The notes under the pieces: generated by a model
What the model was told of the DNA's origin: nothing
Seen by the model: the letters and a program-made list of their open reading frames with translations, nothing else
Database searches by the model: none
Assembly (NCBI GenBank): GCA_902500695.1
Contig: CABVRQ010000007.1
Span: 1 to 9,881, forward strand
Source: an uncultured Nitrospira sp.
GTDB taxonomy: Bacteria > Nitrospirota > Nitrospiria > Nitrospirales > UBA8639
DNA length: 9,881 nt
Direction of reading: 5' to 3'
Part shown: in pieces, positions 7,025-9,881 of the stretch
How the letters are laid out: each line of letters starts with the position of its first letter
How positions within the stretch are numbered: position 1 is the stretch's first letter
Program-made: the position numbers and the translations under genes

Positions 7025-7184
7025 CTTAAGAAGGAGTAAAAGCGACATTGTTTTGGGCCAACCACAATTTACCTACACAAACAGGGAAGAAATATTCCGG
7101 GAAACCGGGCCGACATTCAGACCAAAAGGGAAAGATGTGCGAACGGGGATTACTGCAACTCAGCTGATGAACAGACCTCCTGGA

Positions 7185-7487
7185 CTATGATGATATGTTT
7201 TTGGCTAATATCTCTTTCTCGGCAACGAACCAATCATCGAGATCCTGCCCATGGTGCCCGCCTCGACAGTGAAATAATTCATACGCCCGCTGGGTGATAC
7301 GCGCATGCACATTCCCATTGATAGCTTGAGAGTTTATGGAATCGTTGCTACCAGGGACCATGCTCTCCTGGACCTCTAAAGGGTCCTCTCTCATAGAAGT
7401 CTTTTTTCTCGATACGCTCTTGAACTTGGCGGCTGAGGGGGACTTTTGGGGTGTATCGGATGGTTGACTCGATGGTTTTTTTGCCAT
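7185..7487 (-). CDS. DUF2934 domain protein
   Basis: The 100-residue protein has a Lys/Ser/Pro-rich, probably disordered N-terminal half (MAKKPSSQPSDTPQKSPSAA and onward, about 1-55) and a C-terminal DUF2934 domain at about 60-95. The domain is shown by ARITQRAYELF, then G-G-H-H-G and DLDDWFVAEKEIL; the r-A-Y-E-L ... G ... D-W-x-x-A-E spacing is the family signature. The function of DUF2934 is unknown. The start ATG overlaps the stop of the nucleotidyltransferase gene by one base (TAATG), and GGAGG lies seven bases upstream. The two are therefore almost surely one transcript with coupled translation. An open frame extends upstream to 7622, but that part lies inside the other gene and lacks a site. 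Stop codon TAG. Confidence 0.85.
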   Translation of the reverse strand: MAKKPSSQPSDTPQKSPSAAKFKSVSRKKTSMREDPLEVQESMVPGSNDSINSQAINGNVHARITQRAYELFHCRGGHHGQDLDDWFVAEKEILAKNISS

Positions 7488-8467
7488 TACGCCACCTCCA
7501 CGTGAGGACTTGCATATATGGGAGCCAAGGACCTTTGTAAAATATCGGAAGGAAATGCAGGTTCTTTTCCCAGAGTTTTGAGGGTCTGGACAATGCGTTC
7601 GGGTTGTCCCCAATCGCTCCACAGCACTTCTTCGAATTCCATCACTCCCAGATGCTCAGGAATCCGTTGAAGCAATTCACGAGAAAAGTCCAGGACAGGC
7701 ATTTCTTGATAGATCTCGTGAAGCGTCTCATTTTCATGCACCGTCCCAATCGTCGTTCCCAACCCTTCAAACCGCTCCATCATAACCGGAAGGTGTTGCC
7801 AACCAAGTTTCCAGAGAGTTTTCACTTTGGCCACCATCACCAACGTATTCCAAAGAGCGCCATTTGCCATTGCCTGTTTTCCTTCAATGGGGTCTGGTTT
7901 TTCAAGAAAGGAACCAGCCAGGCGAATACAAGACCCACTGCTCCAGCCCAGGACTTCGCCCGGGTTGATCCACCCATAGTCCAATTCGGGATGTGAAGGA
8001 GAAGCGCCAAAAAGGATCAAACGATCCTGGAGAAAATAACTCGCGCGAATCCCTCTCCTGACCGTCTCGATAAAACGAGCTTCCGGAAAGACAAAATGAT
8101 CGGATGGGAAAATAACTACCGTGGCATCAGCGTCCCATGCTCGAACAAAGGTCAGCGGAAGAAACACTCCTGCGGCCGTTCCACAATTATGTGGCTGAAC
8201 AATAACGTGTCCAGGCTTATCCCTCTCCATGGCTTTATTCAAAAAATCCCGATGATTCCGACCGATCACCGTGACTTTATGTTCAGGTCTTACCAATCGG
8301 TCTGCCCGATCCAGCGTATGTTGGAGCATGGATCGTTTTCCGACAAATGTACAATACTGCTTGGGCTTATGACCGCCCAACCATTGCTCGATAAACGGGC
8401 GGGTCCTTTCCCCTTCTCCACCAGCTAAGACAATGGACCACAACGGATTAGCCTGGGTGCTCAGCAT
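7487..8467 (-). CDS. Sugar-phosphate nucleotidyltransferase, mannose-1-phosphate guanylyltransferase type
   Basis: The 326-residue protein belongs to the NTP_transferase family. The pyrophosphorylase signature LAGGEGERTRPF is at 14-25, followed by PKQY at 35-38 as in ManC-type enzymes. Further marks are GTAAG at 96-100, the metal-binding PSDHF at 121-125, EKPD at 189-192, WNTLVM at 206-211, and WSDWGQPE at 283-290, which matches the 'WsDvGsW' region of mannose-1-phosphate guanylyltransferases. The expected reaction is GTP plus mannose-1-phosphate to GDP-mannose, feeding surface polysaccharide; the true sugar or nucleotide could differ. There is no C-terminal isomerase cupin, so it is a monofunctional form. 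AAGGAGG lies eight bases before the ATG at 8465-8467. It is followed by a translationally coupled DUF2934 gene. A decayed paralogue lies about 1 kb upstream. Confidence 0.85.
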   Translation of the reverse strand: MLSTQANPLWSIVLAGGEGERTRPFIEQWLGGHKPKQYCTFVGKRSMLQHTLDRADRLVRPEHKVTVIGRNHRDFLNKAMERDKPGHVIVQPHNCGTAAGVFLPLTFVRAWDADATVVIFPSDHFVFPEARFIETVRRGIRASYFLQDRLILFGASPSHPELDYGWINPGEVLGWSSGSCIRLAGSFLEKPDPIEGKQAMANGALWNTLVMVAKVKTLWKLGWQHLPVMMERFEGLGTTIGTVHENETLHEIYQEMPVLDFSRELLQRIPEHLGVMEFEEVLWSDWGQPERIVQTLKTLGKEPAFPSDILQRSLAPIYASPHVEVA

Positions 8468-8535
8468 GTTATTCCCCTCCTTGGGTCATGAATGCCAAAG
8501 AAAAATAGGGTCCTTCCCCTTCATCCCAGGTCTTT

Positions 8536-8549
8536 TGTAAAACATTACA
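8536..8549. repeat. Short dyad TGTAA-N4-TTACA
   Basis: This is a perfect 5-bp inverted repeat with a four-base spacer, about 70 bases upstream of the nucleotidyltransferase start. It could be an operator half-site pair. It is short enough to be chance. Confidence 0.3.
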
Positions 8550-8561
8550 CAGAGGGAAGGA

Positions 8562-8602
8562 ACTAGGATTTCCCCTAGTAACCCGGAAAAAAGTCCCTAG
8601 GG
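8562..8602. promoter_or_regulatory. Candidate operator: ACTAGG-N6-CCTAGT dyad plus CCCTAGGG palindrome
   Basis: A perfect 6-bp inverted repeat at 8562-8567 and 8574-8579 is followed by the palindrome CCCTAGGG at 8595-8602. The two centres are 28 bp apart, close to the same face of the helix over nearly three turns. Both share the core CCTAG/CTAGG, which is rare elsewhere in the window. The position, 95-135 bases before the nucleotidyltransferase start, fits a transcription-factor site. The factor is unknown. Confidence 0.4.
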
Positions 8603-8647
8603 CCTTCAATAGAATCCCGATTTACCATGCCGGACATGACATCTTCC

Positions 8648-8678
8648 TCTGTCCCTGAGCGAAACGAAGGATCTCGCT
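8648..8678. repeat. REP-like dispersed repeat fragment
   Basis: The stretch CCTGAGCGAAACGAAGGATC closely matches the common bacterial intergenic repeat of the form CCTGAGCGAAGCGAAGGATC, normally preceded by TGTCAT. I know the pattern from many environmental genomes. There is no second copy in this window. Its position between genes fits such elements. Confidence 0.4.
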
Positions 8679-8813
8679 GAACCATGGCCTCGTCGACTGA
8701 AGAGAAGGAGGGGTTTCAACTCAAACGGCTGTTCATCCAAGATCGCATAAACTCATTCACGGTCGAATTCTCTGCCGCCCAGCTCGAGCCAATGGGTAAT
8801 GGTTTTGAGGATC

Positions 8814-9170
8814 TCATCCCTTTACCCAATGCCAGGCCTCGTCAGTCTGATCTGGGGTAAAACATTTCAATTGGGCCTTGGGCCAGGGAACAGAAACCTC
8901 TGGTCCACACTTTAACCATCGTCGATTCCCCACCAACGCAATTCGTTGATACTCTTGAACGTGCCGAAGATGATCGGTCATCTCCTCCCATAAGGCTTGC
9001 CCATTCAGGCCCTCAAAGTTTGCCATATCACATAAGAAATTAATCGGCCCAACATCTTGCATCAGTTTTTCCAAGTATGCATTCAATAGATCATACTCTT
9101 CGATCGACAATTTACCCTCAACCCGTATTCCCACAATTCCATCTTCACTTTCATCTAAAATCCGATACAT
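8814..9170 (-). CDS. Single-domain SpoIIAA/STAS-like protein
   Basis: The 118-residue protein fills one SpoIIAA-like domain. It has IRVEGKLSIEEYDLLNAYLE at 15-34, the central strand INFLCDMANFEG at 43-54, IALVGNRRW at 77-85 and an acidic-aromatic end, TDEAWHWVKG. It resembles the two domains of the gene at the left edge in layout and in the closing 'E/D-E-A-x-x-W' motif. The ATG at 9168-9170 is chosen because AAAGG lies seven bases upstream and the domain begins there. A GTG five codons upstream contains that site and is unlikely. This is probably a small cytoplasmic protein; partner and function are unknown. It sits between the decayed nucleotidyltransferase copy and the intact one, all on the minus strand. 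Confidence 0.82.
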   Translation of the reverse strand: MYRILDESEDGIVGIRVEGKLSIEEYDLLNAYLEKLMQDVGPINFLCDMANFEGLNGQALWEEMTDHLRHVQEYQRIALVGNRRWLKCGPEVSVPWPKAQLKCFTPDQTDEAWHWVKG

Positions 9171-9511
9171 ACTATTACCTTTCACCCGCGAGGCAGAAAG
9201 TCGTTACCGGTCTTCACGGCTCATTTCCACAGAAGGAAACACCGTCTAATGGCTTAACATTTTTCTGCCTGCTCTCCACTTGCACTTCCTTTGCCCTAGA
9301 AACATTTCACCTGTCCCTGAATGGATATGGTCCTGCTCATCTTTCTCTAGCGAGGGTTATGCCAGGGGAAAGCCTCTGGGGAAATCTCTTTTTTCATAAT
9401 GGGTTCTGAGGGAATGGGACAAAGCAGGCTATTGTCCCTTGGGCAAAAACGCTACAGGAATTATTGGAGAACTGTTGAAGTTTGCAACAATGAGTGGGAG
9501 AGGGTGGGAAT
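9171..9511. other. Spacer between SpoIIAA-like gene and nucleotidyltransferase remnant
   Basis: These 341 bases contain no frame I can support and no further match to the nucleotidyltransferase C-terminus. Two hairpins are visible. CCAGGGG at 9362-9368 pairs with CCTCTGG at 9373-9379 (one G-T pair) and is followed by a T run on the plus strand. GGGACAA at 9416-9422 pairs perfectly with TTGTCCC at 9432-9438. Confidence 0.5.
9416..9438. repeat. Perfect 7-bp hairpin
   Basis: GGGACAA and TTGTCCC flank a nine-base loop. No T run follows on either strand, so it is not a standard terminator. The role is unknown. Confidence 0.3.
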
Positions 9512-9846
9512 CAGACCGATTGGTCAAACCCAAGATTAAATATGAGGACTCCAGGCAGGATTGAGCCCATCGTCGGTTCAGGAATCACTAGTCCTGTCCG
9601 CTGCCTCCCTAAAACTTCACCTGCGAACCCTTGATGGCTTTGAGCCACCACCCTGATTTTTCGATGAGGGGTCCCGAGGCGATCCGTCCGGCCCAAGGTG
9701 TGTTGGAGCATCGACCGGTTCCCACGAATGTTCAGTACTGCTTAGGTTTAGTGTAGCCTCCTAAGCATTTGTTTAATAAACGGACGCGTTCGTTTCCCCT
9801 CCCCTCCAGCGAGAATAATGGACCATAAGGCATGGGATGGAGGCAA
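9512..9846 (-). pseudogene. Truncated, frameshifted second copy of the nucleotidyltransferase gene
   Basis: The minus strand encodes HALWSIILAGGEGKRTRPFI (9834-9775), matching residues 8-26 of the intact enzyme at 7487-8467. One extra base near 9768 then shifts the frame. LGG-x-TKPKQY follows, a TGA at 9732-9734 stands where the intact enzyme has Cys39, and TFVG continues. A missing base near 9717 shifts the frame again, into MLQHTLGRTDRLGTPHRK and on to VIPEP and GVLIFNLGFDQSV, where it stops near 9511. Only about the first 110 of 326 residues remain, and the metal-binding PSDH region and everything after it are gone. There is no good ATG at the start; a TTG at 9844-9846 behind AAAGGAAGG is possible. 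The divergence suggests an old duplication or an ancestral paralogue in decay. Confidence 0.85.
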
Positions 9847-9881
9847 AAGCCGGGGTTCCTTCCTTTGAATTTGAAAATTCC

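Larger units (their letters stand above)
8468..8813. other. Intergenic region with dyads upstream of the nucleotidyltransferase gene
   Basis: This 346-bp region separates the single-domain SpoIIAA-like gene from the nucleotidyltransferase gene, both on the minus strand. It holds three short palindromic elements at 8536-8602, a REP-like sequence at 8648-8678, and some short open frames after the SpoIIAA-like stop that I cannot support as genes. A promoter for the nucleotidyltransferase gene is likely here but was not pinned down. Confidence 0.55.

Noticed and set aside
6653..7048. 131-codon minus-strand frame
   Set aside because: No ribosome binding site and no family resemblance. It overlaps the better supported TTG-start frame at 6823-7011 in another phase.
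7488..7622. Upstream extension of the DUF2934 frame
   Set aside because: It lies wholly inside the nucleotidyltransferase coding sequence. The TAATG overlap and the GGAGG site fix the start at 7487.
8740..8817. Short minus-strand frames directly after the SpoIIAA-like stop (one 33 codons from an overlapping ATG, one reading DEILKTITHWLELGG)
   Set aside because: The ATG has only an AAAGGG touching it. The second frame has no start of its own, and neither matches a known family.
5217..9320. Three plus-strand copies of TGTCCCTGA (near 5217, 8650 and 9312), all between genes
   Set aside because: Nine bases is too short, and the flanking sequence is not shared, so chance is the simplest account.

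Overview
The window reads like a chromosomal stretch of a Gram-negative environmental bacterium. It holds an outer-membrane efflux lipoprotein, a MarC-type membrane protein, tandem universal stress proteins, an ADP-forming acyl-CoA synthetase fused to a GNAT acetyltransferase, SpoIIAA/STAS-like proteins and a DUF2934 protein. Together with moderate GC, this set fits Nitrospira or a relative in Nitrospirota. That placement is an inference from gene content; there is no marker gene in the window. No rRNA, tRNA, CRISPR array, transposase or phage gene was found.

Layout, left to right. (1) At the left edge the minus strand carries the first 38 codons of an RND-type outer-membrane efflux lipoprotein that runs off the window. 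Behind it lies a gene for a protein with two tandem SpoIIAA-like domains. Its reading frame is cut by an in-frame TAG in the second domain, although the missing 35 residues are still intact beyond the stop. (2) 1086-3779 minus: a large CoA-binding / ATP-grasp / GNAT fusion protein. (3) 3968-4894 minus: a tandem universal stress protein. (4) 5266-5901 plus: a MarC-family inner-membrane protein, divergent from the stress protein. (5) 5902-7184: a gene-poor tract with two possible very small exported proteins on the minus strand, both supported mainly by ribosome binding sites and hydrophobic N-termini. (6) 7185-8467 minus: a sugar-phosphate nucleotidyltransferase (mannose-1-phosphate guanylyltransferase type) whose stop overlaps the start of a DUF2934 gene (TAATG). 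Upstream is a 346-bp intergenic region with several short dyads and a REP-like sequence. (7) 8814-9170 minus: a single-domain SpoIIAA-like protein. (8) 9512-9846 minus: a degraded, truncated second copy of the nucleotidyltransferase with two frameshifts and an internal stop.

Functionally, the right half is linked to nucleotide-sugar supply, probably for surface polysaccharide, with a paralogue in decay next to the working copy. The left half is a stress and regulation neighbourhood: lysine or small-molecule acylation, a USP, and SpoIIAA-like proteins of unknown partner. I see no convincing previously undescribed multi-gene system. The best leads are the single-codon nonsense lesion, the decayed nucleotidyltransferase duplicate, the coupled DUF2934 gene, the small exported ORFs, and the conflicting ribosome binding site in front of the MarC gene.
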